Of a DNA stretch of 64,000 bases, positions 35,622 through 44,749 are shown piece by piece; within the stretch, counting starts at the first letter, position 1; each line of letters begins with the position of its first letter. The notes beneath the pieces were generated by a model that did not search any database, was not told the DNA's origin, and worked only from the letters and a program-made list of their open reading frames with translations. This DNA comes from Sphingobacterium tabacisoli (GTDB lineage Bacteria; Bacteroidota; Bacteroidia; Sphingobacteriales; Sphingobacteriaceae), in NCBI RefSeq assembly GCF_017908035.1, contig NZ_JAEQMU010000005.1, positions 248,001 to 312,000 of the forward strand, in the 5' to 3' direction. Both the position numbers and the translations under genes were made by a program.

Positions 35622-35723
35622 TTTGTTAGTATTAAGTAGTTAGTATTGAGTATTGAGGCAATAGATATTGCAAAATACCTCTCTGATAACTCTTATTTTT
35701 AATTTTTAATTTTGACCTTTTTA

Positions 35724-35999
35724 TTAAAGTACAGCGTAAATATCAGCCTCACGCATAATCAAATACTCTTTACCTTCGTAAGTAATCTCAGTACCTGCAT
35801 ATTTACCATATAACACTTTGTCACCAACTTTAACAGTAAGTGGTTCTTCAGGCTTCCCTGCACCAACTGCAACGATAGTACCTTGCGATGGTTTTTCCTT
35901 AGCCGTATCCGGAATATAGATACCTGATGCTGTTTTCTCTTCTGCTGGAGCAGCTTCTACAACCACTCTGTCTCCAATAGGTTTAATACTTAATGCCAT
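35724..35999 (-). CDS. groS: Co-chaperonin GroES
   Basis: 91 residues, from IKPIGDRVVVEAAPAEEKTASGIYIPD to YEGKEYLIMREADIYAVL, with the mobile loop around residues 18-30. It caps GroEL. I find no CIRCE element (TTAGCACTC inverted repeat) upstream, so HrcA control is not supported. A TTTG-N19-TAATTTG promoter-like sequence lies at 36040-36069. Confidence 0.97.
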   Translation of the reverse strand: MALSIKPIGDRVVVEAAPAEEKTASGIYIPDTAKEKPSQGTIVAVGAGKPEEPLTVKVGDKVLYGKYAGTEITYEGKEYLIMREADIYAVL

Positions 36000-36039
36000 A
36001 ATTATACTATTATACGTTTATTTTTAATTTTAACCTTTA

Positions 36040-36069
36040 CAAATTACTATCATCACCAACTGTGCCAAA
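36040..36069 (-). promoter_or_regulatory. Likely groES-groEL promoter
   Basis: Minus strand TTTG (36069-36066) and TAATTTG (36046-36040), 19 nt apart. The -7 box is one T short of consensus. It leaves a leader of about 37 nt. Confidence 0.45.
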
Positions 36070-36163
36070 GGAAGCATCTCTCAAAAGATTGCCATTTTTT
36101 CCTTTTCAACTAAGGAACTGACAGTCTTTCTCCCGCAAAGCTGTGTCATCATGACAGTCGGGC

Positions 36164-36199
36164 AAAAAAAAAGCCTTACAGAAATTCTCTGTAAGGCTT
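36164..36199 (-). terminator. Terminator after secG
   Basis: 12-bp perfect stem (36171-36182 with 36188-36199). On the minus strand it is followed by a T run (A at 36171-36164). It separates the miaB-secG unit from groES. Confidence 0.85.
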
Positions 36200-36217
36200 A
36201 CTATTTTTTTCTATCCT

Positions 36218-36565
36218 TTATTTAGCTGAATCAGGTTTAGCAGGTGCTGCTTGCTGACCTTGAGCTGGAGCATTCAAGTTTAAAGAAGGTGCCTGTGCAG
36301 GTGCTTCGATTTGATTAGAAAGACCTCCAGTGCTAGAACCTGAACTAGGTCCCAAAATATTAATAGCTAAACTAAATACCATAAGCGCTATTACTAGGGT
36401 CCATGTACCTTTTTCTAAAAAGTCACCTGTACGTTGAACTCCCATTAAGTTACTTCCACCAGCAAATCCTGATGATAAACCTCCACCTTTTGGGTTCTGG
36501 ATAAGCACGAAAAATGCTAAAATCACACTTACCAAAATAATCAGGATAATGAATAATGTTGTCAT
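36218..36565 (-). CDS. secG: Preprotein translocase subunit SecG
   Basis: 115 residues with two transmembrane helices (about 2-22 and 52-72) flanking LIQNPKGGGLSSGFAGGSNLMGVQRTGDFLEKGTW, the SecG signature. The tail is Ala/Gln/Pro-rich, as is usual in Bacteroidota. It assists SecYE during export. It lies 17 bp after the TPR-like gene. Confidence 0.94.
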   Translation of the reverse strand: MTTLFIILIILVSVILAFFVLIQNPKGGGLSSGFAGGSNLMGVQRTGDFLEKGTWTLVIALMVFSLAINILGPSSGSSTGGLSNQIEAPAQAPSLNLNAPAQGQQAAPAKPDSAK

Positions 36566-36582
36566 TTCTTAGTTAATATTAT

Positions 36583-37686
36583 TTATAAGTTTTTTTCTAA
36601 CTCTTGAATTTGGGTCGCAAAATACGATTTTTTTTCTGGATATTTCAAAATTAATTTTTTGAAAACCTCAATAGCCTTAAGATAAAGTGCCTGATCAATA
36701 TAAATATTAGCTAATGTCTCTGTAACAAGAGAGTAATTATCCTCTGCACTTTGACGTGCCATATTTTCATTGTGAAGATTTTGGGCTGAAGGAGCCTGTA
36801 TAATAGGTTCTTCTTTTATAAATCGCTCAATTACCTGATCACTTTTCTTCGGTTCAACAGGTTTCAAAGGACTATTCTTCACCGCATCACTCAGCTTACT
36901 CTCTGGATCCTGAAAGTGAATTATATTCTCCTTGATCTGTTGGTCAAGAATCGTTTCGTCTAATTTCGATAAATCAAAATGCCCTTTCTCAGGTTTCGGC
37001 AGATGTGGAGCAATAAAAGGCTGGTATATATCTGCATGTTCTAGCCGCGTTTTGTGCAACCACCATCTGAAACTATACGGCATCAAGTCATCATTATATA
37101 GACTTACATCCTCTGGATCATCATTAGAAGAAGACAGTGCCTCCTCTTCTGTTACACTCTCTTCTACTTGTTTTTCCTTTTCCTCAAAAACAAAGTAGTC
37201 TCCAAGAACAGCCCCACCTTGAAACAACTTCTCTAATTCTACTTCCTCTTTCCTGGCCGAAACAACCTCTTCTTTATCTTGATCAACCTCCTCATCATCC
37301 TCTTCATGCCTAGGCTCCTCTGCCATTGCAACCTGCTCCTCAACTACAGGCTCTGTGTCTTCTTTAGCTACAATCACCTCATCCTGCTTGTCATACAATT
37401 CGAAAGGAATATACTCCTCCTTTTCAGGAATAACCTCCTCAACTTTCACAACAGGTGCATTCACAAAGTTCCAAAGCCAATTCGCATTAGGCGCATACAA
37501 TAGGGCAAGTTCGCGACTGGGAGAAACTTCATTGATCAGTTTCTTCCTGCGCTCATAAGCAAATATCAATGGCTGAGAATAAGGAAAGCGGACGATCAAC
37601 CCCAACAAATCCTCCTCGGTCAATCTAGATGGATCAACAAGAGCCTGTCGGTATAGTATATGTTCTGAATTATTTAAGTCTGTCAT
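36583..37686 (-). CDS. Acidic TPR-end protein, function unknown
   Basis: 367 residues. The centre (about 85-200) is extremely Glu/Asp-rich and low in complexity. The C-terminus has one clear tetratricopeptide-like unit, SLVTETLANIYIDQALYLKAIEVFKKLILKYPEKKSYFATQIQELEK. There is no signal peptide or membrane helix, so it is cytosolic. It is flanked by lptE and secG, 17 bp from each, in a run about envelope biogenesis. I cannot name a function. Confidence 0.75.
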   Translation of the reverse strand: MTDLNNSEHILYRQALVDPSRLTEEDLLGLIVRFPYSQPLIFAYERRKKLINEVSPSRELALLYAPNANWLWNFVNAPVVKVEEVIPEKEEYIPFELYDKQDEVIVAKEDTEPVVEEQVAMAEEPRHEEDDEEVDQDKEEVVSARKEEVELEKLFQGGAVLGDYFVFEEKEKQVEESVTEEEALSSSNDDPEDVSLYNDDLMPYSFRWWLHKTRLEHADIYQPFIAPHLPKPEKGHFDLSKLDETILDQQIKENIIHFQDPESKLSDAVKNSPLKPVEPKKSDQVIERFIKEEPIIQAPSAQNLHNENMARQSAEDNYSLVTETLANIYIDQALYLKAIEVFKKLILKYPEKKSYFATQIQELEKNL

Positions 37687-37703
37687 ATCTAATTCGAATT
37701 ATA

Positions 37704-38234
37704 CTACCAGTTAGCAAACGCTTTATTATAAATATCCTCAGTCAAAGCCTTAATGATTTCCTGATTCAACTCAGCCTCAAATCGAGTAACATCTGACCCG
37801 GCAAACTCTTTGAATTGAGAAAAACTTTCTTCAAAATTACTTTCGCCTGTTTGGTCTAAACGATTCGTATACTTTACTTTCACAGTAATAGTCAATCTAC
37901 TATTTTCCGCTCTTTCAAGCCCACCGGCAGCAACCGACGCAGGAGTAATTGTATAATTTGTAATCATTCCCTCAAAAATAGCATCTCCATCTACATTAAC
38001 CTGACTCAGACTAGATTGCGTTCGAATACGCTCTTTCAATCCCTCAGTAAAGTTCTGGCTAAGCGTCGTATATACCATAGGAGCAATATTCTCAAAATAC
38101 AAAACAGAATACGTTTTCATATCCTTTGGAATAGAGCCTCCAGTAAAACCATACTTAACACCGCAACTTTGAGCCATAAAAAGCGCTACAAATAGCACCC
38201 CAACTACTCTGATCCGAACTGTTAATCCCCACAT
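37704..38234 (-). CDS. lptE: LptE-like LPS-assembly lipoprotein
   Basis: 176 residues with a lipoprotein signal peptide (lipobox AQSC, Cys24), then CGVKYGFTGGSIPKDMKTYSVLYFENIA. This is the beginning typical of Bacteroidota LptE, with the compact alpha/beta fold (TVKVKYTNRLDQ, IIKALTEDIYNKAFANW). It would plug the LptD barrel in the outer membrane. It lies 6 bp after the sigma-54 activator gene. Confidence 0.85.
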   Translation of the reverse strand: MWGLTVRIRVVGVLFVALFMAQSCGVKYGFTGGSIPKDMKTYSVLYFENIAPMVYTTLSQNFTEGLKERIRTQSSLSQVNVDGDAIFEGMITNYTITPASVAAGGLERAENSRLTITVKVKYTNRLDQTGESNFEESFSQFKEFAGSDVTRFEAELNQEIIKALTEDIYNKAFANW

Positions 38235-38240
38235 AAGTAT

Positions 38241-39509
38241 CTAGTCTAAATTTAAGTCTTTAATTTTTCTATACAGTGTACGTTCCGAAATCCCAAGCTC
38301 CTGGGCTGCAGACTTACGCTTACCTTTATGCTTTCTCAAGGCTTTTTTAATCATATCCGACTCCTTGTCTACAAGAGAAAGTGATTCTTCAACCTCTTCT
38401 ACATCCTGTGTATCATCAATGGAGACATAACTATTGCTAGAAGAATTTGTTGTCGGATTATGTATCGTAAGTGTAGGTGTCTTATTCAGCTCTTCATTAT
38501 AAAGTTGCGCAGTCGCTGGCTTCACCTCTTGGTAGAGCTGATTTATATACTGGGAATTTTGATCATAAGAAGCGGCTGTATTACCATTCTGAAGCAACTC
38601 TACAACTAGTTTTTTCAAATCAACCATATCCTTTTTCATATCAAAAAGGACCTTATAAAGAATATCCCGTTCTGAAAAATCTTCTTTCCCCTGTTCTTTT
38701 ACAAATACCGGTAGCGTACTTGAACTTTTCTCTACAGGGAGATAATTACTTAGAATCCGAGCGTCTACGATTCTCTCCTTCTCTAGTACCGCAATCTGCT
38801 CCGCAATATTTTTTAGTTGCCGCACATTCCCTGGCCAGCTATAATTCGCTAACAACTCTTGGGCATCTGGTGTCAACTGCACTCCTGGTGATCTATATTT
38901 GTCTGAAAAATCAACCACAAATTTCCGGAATAAAAGAAATATATCTTCCTTTCTCTCCCGTAAAGACGGTATACGTAAAGGAACTGTATTCAACCTGTAA
39001 TACAAATCTTCTCTAAACTTACCCTTTTTTACGGCTTCATATACATCCACATTTGTCGCAGCTACCACACGGACATTGGTCTTTTGCACTTTTGAAGAAC
39101 CTACCCGTATATATTCGCCTGACTCCAGTACCCTTAATAAACGGGCCTGTGTATTTAGAGGCAACTCTCCGACTTCATCCAAAAAAATGGTTCCACCATC
39201 TACAACTTCAAAATAACCTTTGCGTGCTTCATGTGCACCTGTGAAAGACCCCTTCTCATGCCCAAACAGCTCCGAGTCTATAGTCCCCTCCGGTATGGCA
39301 CCACAGTTTACCGCAATAAATGGTCCATGCTTGCGGGCACTCAGTTGGTGTATGATATGTGAAAAAACTTCTTTCCCTGCACCACTCTCACCTTGTATTA
39401 AAACAGATATATCAGTAGGAGCAACCTGCTTCGCAACATCTATAGCACGATTGAGCAAAGGTGAATTCCCTATAATACCAAATCTATTTTTTATGTCCTG
39501 GATGTCCAT
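38241..39509 (-). CDS. Sigma-54-dependent transcriptional activator without receiver domain
   Basis: 422 residues from ATG 39509. The AAA+ domain begins almost at once: Walker A GESGAGKE (40-47), sigma-54 contact loop GSFTGA (87-92, a common variant of GAFTGA), Walker B GGTIFLDEVGEL, and arginine-finger region YSWPGNVRQLKN. A Fis-type HTH closes the protein (KSAAQELGISERTLYRKIKDL). There is no N-terminal receiver or other sensor, so activity must be controlled otherwise. Starting at 39554 would overlap miaB; ATG 39509 leaves a 37-bp gap. Confidence 0.92.
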   Translation of the reverse strand: MDIQDIKNRFGIIGNSPLLNRAIDVAKQVAPTDISVLIQGESGAGKEVFSHIIHQLSARKHGPFIAVNCGAIPEGTIDSELFGHEKGSFTGAHEARKGYFEVVDGGTIFLDEVGELPLNTQARLLRVLESGEYIRVGSSKVQKTNVRVVAATNVDVYEAVKKGKFREDLYYRLNTVPLRIPSLRERKEDIFLLFRKFVVDFSDKYRSPGVQLTPDAQELLANYSWPGNVRQLKNIAEQIAVLEKERIVDARILSNYLPVEKSSSTLPVFVKEQGKEDFSERDILYKVLFDMKKDMVDLKKLVVELLQNGNTAASYDQNSQYINQLYQEVKPATAQLYNEELNKTPTLTIHNPTTNSSSNSYVSIDDTQDVEEVEESLSLVDKESDMIKKALRKHKGKRKSAAQELGISERTLYRKIKDLNLD

Positions 39510-39546
39510 TGTCCTTAGTCTTGAGTAATGAGATATTAGTATAGTA

Positions 39547-40980
39547 TTAATCAATAATCTTACCGATCAACGTCGCAGAAGTACAACTTTCGCCCAGTAC
39601 CTGTACATAGTCGCCAACTTTGAATCGTGCATCTACAGGGAATACAACCATTGTATTTTGATCGTTACGTCCACAGTAATCCTGATCCGATCGCTTAGAG
39701 AAACCTTCAATCAATACCTTATGAACCTTGCCCACATACTGCTGTATACGTTCCAAGCTGTGCTCCTGTTGTTTATTAACCACTTCAGTCAAACGTCTCT
39801 TTTTGACATCCTCTGGTATATCGTCCGCGTAGCGTTTGGCCGCTAATGTACCTGGGCGCTCGGAATAGGCAAACATATAAGCGAAGTCATACTTCACAAA
39901 ATCCATCATAGAGAGCGTCTCTTGGTGCTCCTCCTCTGTCTCTGTACAGAAACCGGTAATTACATCCGTAGAGATAGAACACTCCGGAATAATACGGCGG
40001 ATCGCCTCTACCCGCCCCATATACCATTCCCTATCATATGTACGGTTCATCAACTCCAATACCCTCGAATTGCCCGATTGTACCGGTAAATGGATATACT
40101 TACAGATATTCTCGTACCGACCCATCGTATATAATACCTCATCCGTGATATCTTTTGGGTGCGATGTAGAGAAACGTATCCGTAATTCAGGACTCACCTG
40201 AGCAACAAGCTCCAACAAATTCGCAAAATTAACAGTCGGAAGCGCATCCTCGCCCTCTTCAACTTTAGGTGTATATTTATAGGAGTCGACATTCTGTCCC
40301 AACAACGTAACCTCACGATATCCGGCATTGAATAGATCCTGTGCTTCTTTTACAATCGACTGTGTATCTCTGCTTCTCTCCCGGCCTCTGGTAAAAGGCA
40401 CCACACAGAATGAGCACATGTTATCACAGCCCCGCATAATAGAAATAAATGCAGAAACGCCATTAGAATTTAAGCGAACGGGACTGATATCAGCGTAAGT
40501 TTCTTCCCGCGACAGCAATACATTCACCGCCTTGTTACCATCATCCACCTTTTCGATCAAATTAGGCAAATCACGATAAGCATCTGGGCCGACCACTACG
40601 TCTACTAACTTCTCTTCTTCAAGAAATTTAGCTTTCAAACGCTCCGCCATACAGCCCAATACACCAACAACCATCCCTGGGTTTTTCGCTTTAGCGGATT
40701 CAAATTCCTTCAAACGGTTGCGAACACGTTGCTCTGCATTTTCCCGAATAGAACAGGTATTAATAAATACCACATCAGCTTCCTTATAATCCTTGGTCGT
40801 TTCAAACCCCTTATCAATCAATATAGACGCAACAATCTCACTGTCCGAGAAGTTCATCTGACAACCGTAGCTCTCAATATAAAGCTTTCTTCCATCCGCT
40901 TTCCCTGTTGGAGCAAGCTCCAAAGCCTCTCCTTGACGGTCTTCGTCATGCGTTTTTGTTGTATGTGTTAATTCTAACAT
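39547..40980 (-). CDS. miaB: tRNA-2-methylthio-N6-dimethylallyladenosine synthase
   Basis: 477 residues. The N-terminal MTTase domain has Cys40, Cys76 and Cys110, which bind one 4Fe-4S cluster. The radical SAM motif CDNMCSFC has Cys185, Cys189 and Cys192 for the second. A TRAM domain ends the protein. It adds the 2-methylthio group to i6A37 in tRNAs. It leads the run miaB, sigma-54 activator, lptE, TPR protein, secG. Confidence 0.97.
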   Translation of the reverse strand: MLELTHTTKTHDEDRQGEALELAPTGKADGRKLYIESYGCQMNFSDSEIVASILIDKGFETTKDYKEADVVFINTCSIRENAEQRVRNRLKEFESAKAKNPGMVVGVLGCMAERLKAKFLEEEKLVDVVVGPDAYRDLPNLIEKVDDGNKAVNVLLSREETYADISPVRLNSNGVSAFISIMRGCDNMCSFCVVPFTRGRERSRDTQSIVKEAQDLFNAGYREVTLLGQNVDSYKYTPKVEEGEDALPTVNFANLLELVAQVSPELRIRFSTSHPKDITDEVLYTMGRYENICKYIHLPVQSGNSRVLELMNRTYDREWYMGRVEAIRRIIPECSISTDVITGFCTETEEEHQETLSMMDFVKYDFAYMFAYSERPGTLAAKRYADDIPEDVKKRRLTEVVNKQQEHSLERIQQYVGKVHKVLIEGFSKRSDQDYCGRNDQNTMVVFPVDARFKVGDYVQVLGESCTSATLIGKIID

Positions 40981-41167
40981 AGCTTATTGTAAAAGACTAC
41001 AAAGTTAAAAATAAAATACCATTATTTATGACAGTTTGGCAGAGCTTACCAAATTTTAACAAATAATTATCAAGCTCCCATTTACACATTTCCGAAAAAA
41101 GAGTACGACATGACGCTATAGCTAAGCAATACCCTATTGATTAAGATCATAGGAACAGCATACCATC

Positions 41168-41199
41168 AAAAAAGGCTCTCCAAAAATGGGAGAGCCTTT
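41168..41199 (-). terminator. Terminator after the OmpA-like lipoprotein gene
   Basis: 11-bp stem (41171-41181 with 41189-41199). On the minus strand it ends in T residues (A at 41173-41168). Confidence 0.8.
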
Positions 41200-41225
41200 C
41201 TCAATTCTTTTCTAGAACAAGACTA

Positions 41226-41915
41226 TTATTGACCAACTTGTCTTTTTGCCTCGTCTTGCATTTTCTTACTAGCAGTAATTACAATTTCTACACGGCGATT
41301 CTGCGCACGCCCTGCTTCCGTATCGTTAGAAGCAATAGGTTCAGAGTAATTCTTTCCTTCAGTAGCTATACGTCCAGCAGATAACCCTTGTGAAACAGCA
41401 TAATCTCTTACAGATTTAGCACGGTCGCTAGACACCTTATCATTTGCTGTCAAAGTACCCACATTATCTGTGTGACCAATAACCAGAATATCCGTATTCG
41501 GCTCCTTATTTAAGGTCTCAACCAATTTCGCAATATTTGTTTTAGCCTCACTTTTTAGTGTAGACTTATTAAAGTCAAATAAAATTCCTGAATCAAACTT
41601 CACCAAAATCGCCTCATCTACTTTTTCGACTTCAGCTCCGGCAATTGTATTTTCGATCTCTCTTGCCTGCTTATCCATTTTATTACCAATCAATGTTCCT
41701 GCTGCACCACCGATTACAGCACCAGCGATAGCACCGATAGCTGTGTTACCCGCCTTACCACCGATCAATGCGCCAAGACCGGCACCAGCTGTTGTACCAA
41801 TAGCCCCGCCTTTAGTCGCATTATTCGCATTTTGAATAGTCGAACAGCTACCTAACAACAATGCAGATGTAGCCAACGAAAGACCATATACTGCTAATTT
41901 CTTATTCATTTTCAT
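41226..41915 (-). CDS. OmpA-family lipoprotein with glycine zipper
   Basis: 229 residues. Lipobox LGSC gives Cys24. A glycine-zipper region (about 35-80, repeated GAxxGA and GGxxG) is followed by a peptidoglycan-binding OmpA domain (about 105-220) with VIGHTDNVGTLTAND, LSSDRAKSVRDYAVSQG-like and AQNRRVEIVI motifs. It should tie the outer membrane to peptidoglycan. It is a single gene closed by a strong terminator. Confidence 0.92.
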   Translation of the reverse strand: MKMNKKLAVYGLSLATSALLLGSCSTIQNANNATKGGAIGTTAGAGLGALIGGKAGNTAIGAIAGAVIGGAAGTLIGNKMDKQAREIENTIAGAEVEKVDEAILVKFDSGILFDFNKSTLKSEAKTNIAKLVETLNKEPNTDILVIGHTDNVGTLTANDKVSSDRAKSVRDYAVSQGLSAGRIATEGKNYSEPIASNDTEAGRAQNRRVEIVITASKKMQDEAKRQVGQ

Positions 41916-42018
41916 AACTTTACAAATAATGTTTTCTATATATCCCTATTTACTGAACAAAGCAAATGCCAAAAGTAGAGGATAAAACATAAACCAACGA
42001 CGCTAATCTTTGTTTTAT

Positions 42019-42777
42019 TTAATTTTGTGGCGGAATCTCTAACTTTGGTAGCTTCACTGGAGCAGGGCGTCCCTGAGCATCCCAGGTCTTGAACGAACTA
42101 GCAATATAATTTAATAAATCATACTGCCCCCAATTCTTTGAAAGCTCATAGGAAGGACGATATATCTCCATGAAATTTTGAAGCTGTTCTCCTTCCAAGC
42201 CTGTATGCTCTGCAACAGCAGCTTTTGTAAACAACCGGTCAACCGCAATCTCATTAACCTCTCGATTCATATACTTCTCGAAGCGCTTCATGTTTTTTGC
42301 TTCTCTACCGAAAAGGTTATATAATGCTGTAGCAGGACTACTCAAATAAGTTCCTACTTTATTCTTACCTCCGTTATAAATACCTTTTTTCTCGTAGTCC
42401 CGCAGAATATCCTCCATCTCTTGCTGTCTGGTCTTCCGAGCTACAACTACAGTCTCAATCTGCATACCAGGCTGCATCTCCAACACCAAATCATCCAAGG
42501 TGTAGAGAACCGTCTTCAAAGGACCATACCCCACCTTGGTAATAGAAAGGCTATCCCCGATCATTGCATCTATATAAAAAACACCAAAATTATTAGAAGT
42601 AACCTTTCTGTTTGTTTTAAGATTAATCACATTCACGTCTGCCAGACGAATTCCAGTGCTCTTTTCCAGAACCAATCCAGACACCTTTGGCAACTCTGTC
42701 ATCTGCGCCATTCCCTCCTTCATTGAGAAAAACAAGACGGGGAATAAGATTGCTATTTTTATAAAAAAATTAATCAT
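42019..42777 (-). CDS. Secreted protein with carboxypeptidase-regulatory-like domain
   Basis: 252 residues with a signal peptide (to about residue 24) and a CarboxypepD_reg-like beta-sandwich at about 32-110 (VSGLVLEKSTGIRLADVNVINLKTNRKVTSNNFGVFYIDAMIGDSLSITKVGY). The rest is helical and charged. This domain pair is frequent in Bacteroidota envelope proteins of unknown function. Confidence 0.8.
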   Translation of the reverse strand: MINFFIKIAILFPVLFFSMKEGMAQMTELPKVSGLVLEKSTGIRLADVNVINLKTNRKVTSNNFGVFYIDAMIGDSLSITKVGYGPLKTVLYTLDDLVLEMQPGMQIETVVVARKTRQQEMEDILRDYEKKGIYNGGKNKVGTYLSSPATALYNLFGREAKNMKRFEKYMNREVNEIAVDRLFTKAAVAEHTGLEGEQLQNFMEIYRPSYELSKNWGQYDLLNYIASSFKTWDAQGRPAPVKLPKLEIPPQN

Positions 42778-42837
42778 TGTGGTACGAATGTAAACAAATA
42801 TTGGACTGCAGAATGTTAAAAAGTATTAAACAGCTTT

Positions 42838-43242
42838 TTACTTAAACGGATAGAACACAAAATTTGCTCCCTCTGGAACAACGACAAATAAGCACATAAA
42901 ATCTTCTGCCTTTTTAAAGTTCTTTTCGAAATAAGCTTTTCTGTCCGACTGAATAACGCCTTTATCCACAAACTCTTCTAAAGAACTTGCATTGATAGTC
43001 CATTTTGTATTAAGCTCACTCCTATCCAATATCACCTCACCGATGGTTACATCATGCTGATGCGCAACAAAAATCGGATACAGCGTATAGCCCTCCGCAA
43101 TCATTTCACTTGAAATTTCCTTTATAGATTCACTGTAAAAGTCCAGGTCAATCTTCAAGCTCGACAAAGGACTAGGTTTTGCGGCCTCCTGTCCATCCCC
43201 CGCAGCAGCGGGCTGATTATTTAAAAGATCTCTTAAATCCAT
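42838..43242 (-). CDS. Conserved hypothetical protein next to rlmD
   Basis: 134 residues, soluble, no signal peptide. The N-terminal 28 residues are a flexible Ala/Gly/Pro-rich stretch, then a compact alpha/beta region (ISSEMIAEGYTLYPIFVAHQHDVTIGEVILDRSEL ... FMCLFVVVPEGANFVFYPFK). I recognise no family. It follows rlmD by 6 bp, which implies co-translation. Confidence 0.7.
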   Translation of the reverse strand: MDLRDLLNNQPAAAGDGQEAAKPSPLSSLKIDLDFYSESIKEISSEMIAEGYTLYPIFVAHQHDVTIGEVILDRSELNTKWTINASSLEEFVDKGVIQSDRKAYFEKNFKKAEDFMCLFVVVPEGANFVFYPFK

Positions 43243-43248
43243 TTTGTA

Positions 43249-44655
43249 CTATTTTAACTCGAGTAAAACAACATTTTCAACATGCTGCGTCTGCGGGAAC
43301 ATATCAACGGGTTTAATCCGAACAACACGATACTTCTCATTCAACATCTCCAAATCACGCGCTTGCGTAGCGGCATTACAGCTTACATACACAATCTTTT
43401 CAGCCTCCATTTCTAAGATACGCTTGACCACATCAGGGTGCATACCTGCACGCGGAGGATCCGTAATCAGCACATCAGGCTTACCATGTTCAGCTATAAA
43501 ATCTACCGTCAGTACATCTTTCATATCTCCAGCAAAAAACTTCGTATTACCAATATTATTGATAGACGAATTAATCTTTGCATCTTCGATAGCAGACGGC
43601 ACATACTCTACACCTACGACCTCCTTCGCATTACGGGCGACAAAATTAGCTATTGTCCCTGCTCCGGTATAGAGGTCATAAACAAGCTCCGTACCCTGTA
43701 AGCCTGCAAAGTCCCTGGTGATTTTATACAATTCGTAAGCCTGCCGAGAGTTCGTCTGGTAAAAAGACTTTGGCCCTACCTTAAACTTCAACCCCTCCAT
43801 CTCTTCGTAAATAAAATCCCTACCACGGAAGATATGAATATCCTGATCGAAAATCGTATCGTTCTTCTTTTGATTGATAATGTATAGCAACGATATTATC
43901 TCGGGGAATTGTTTCGCTATGTATTCCATCAATAGTTCTACCTGCCCCTCCTCTGGATAAGCAAAAACAACGATAACCATAACCTCACCTGTAGAAGAAG
44001 TTCGGATAATCAAATTACGCAATGCACCTTCATGCATACGCAGATCGTAAAAAGAAATTTGATTATCAACCGCGAATTTCCGAATAGAGTTCCGCAATTT
44101 ATTAGAAGGCTCTTCCTGTAAAAAACAGTGCTCTATATCGAGGATTTTATCAAAACGCCCTGGAACATGAAAACCTAGGGCATCCATATTATTGGTATCC
44201 GTAGCTTCATCTACGTTGGTCAACCAGCGTTTATTAGAAAACGTATATTCTAACTTATTACGGTAGTATTGAGTCTGCTCAGAACCTAGAATAGGTTCCA
44301 TACCCGCTGTATCGACCTTACCGATACGAGACAGTGCATTATCAACTGATTGTTGTTTAAACTTGAGCTGGGCACCATATTCCATGTGTTGCCACTTACA
44401 GCCTCCACATACGCCAAAGTGAGGACAGAATGGGTCTATCCGGTACGGCGAGGGAGAAAGAATCTCAGTAACACGTCCCTCAGCAAAACTTTTTTTCTTA
44501 CGTTGCAGCTCAACATTAACCACATCTCCCGGAATCGCCTTCTCAATAAATAATACTAAATCATCATGACGTGCCACACCTTTTCCCTCTTCAGCAATAT
44601 CAAAAATCTCGACATTGTTTAAGCTTCTTTTTTCTTGCGGTATTCTTCTTCCCAT
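43249..44655 (-). CDS. rlmD: 23S rRNA (uracil-C5)-methyltransferase, RlmD/RumA family
   Basis: 468 residues from ATG 44655. An N-terminal TRAM domain is followed by the iron-sulfur motif CPHFGVCGGCKWQ (Cys77, Cys83, Cys86; fourth Cys in DIEHCFL), the SAM site DLYTGAGTIANFVA, and the catalytic VYVSCNAATQARDL. It methylates U1939-type uridines in 23S rRNA. An earlier in-frame start at 44685 would place a -7 promoter element inside the gene, so I prefer 44655. Confidence 0.93.
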   Translation of the reverse strand: MGRRIPQEKRSLNNVEIFDIAEEGKGVARHDDLVLFIEKAIPGDVVNVELQRKKKSFAEGRVTEILSPSPYRIDPFCPHFGVCGGCKWQHMEYGAQLKFKQQSVDNALSRIGKVDTAGMEPILGSEQTQYYRNKLEYTFSNKRWLTNVDEATDTNNMDALGFHVPGRFDKILDIEHCFLQEEPSNKLRNSIRKFAVDNQISFYDLRMHEGALRNLIIRTSSTGEVMVIVVFAYPEEGQVELLMEYIAKQFPEIISLLYIINQKKNDTIFDQDIHIFRGRDFIYEEMEGLKFKVGPKSFYQTNSRQAYELYKITRDFAGLQGTELVYDLYTGAGTIANFVARNAKEVVGVEYVPSAIEDAKINSSINNIGNTKFFAGDMKDVLTVDFIAEHGKPDVLITDPPRAGMHPDVVKRILEMEAEKIVYVSCNAATQARDLEMLNEKYRVVRIKPVDMFPQTQHVENVVLLELK

Positions 44656-44662
44656 ATGCCTG

Positions 44663-44670
44663 CAAAAATA
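44663..44670 (-). promoter_or_regulatory. -7 element of rlmD
   Basis: Minus strand TATTTTTG, full match, ending 7 nt before the ATG at 44655. No good -33 box. Confidence 0.4.
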
Positions 44671-44749
44671 CATTTTTAACAGCATATTAACACCATGTTA
44701 TAATAGGGAACCGCAGTTATGAAAACAGGTTAAATTGAATAGCTTAGCC

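Noticed and set aside
34291..35643. Long open frames antisense to groEL
   Set aside because: They are shadows produced by the codon bias of groEL; no start signals, no domains.
35999..36217. CIRCE/HrcA operator or sigma-54 promoter upstream of groES
   Set aside because: No TTAGCACTC inverted repeat is present. A TGGCAC on the minus strand has no properly spaced TTGCA-like -12 box.
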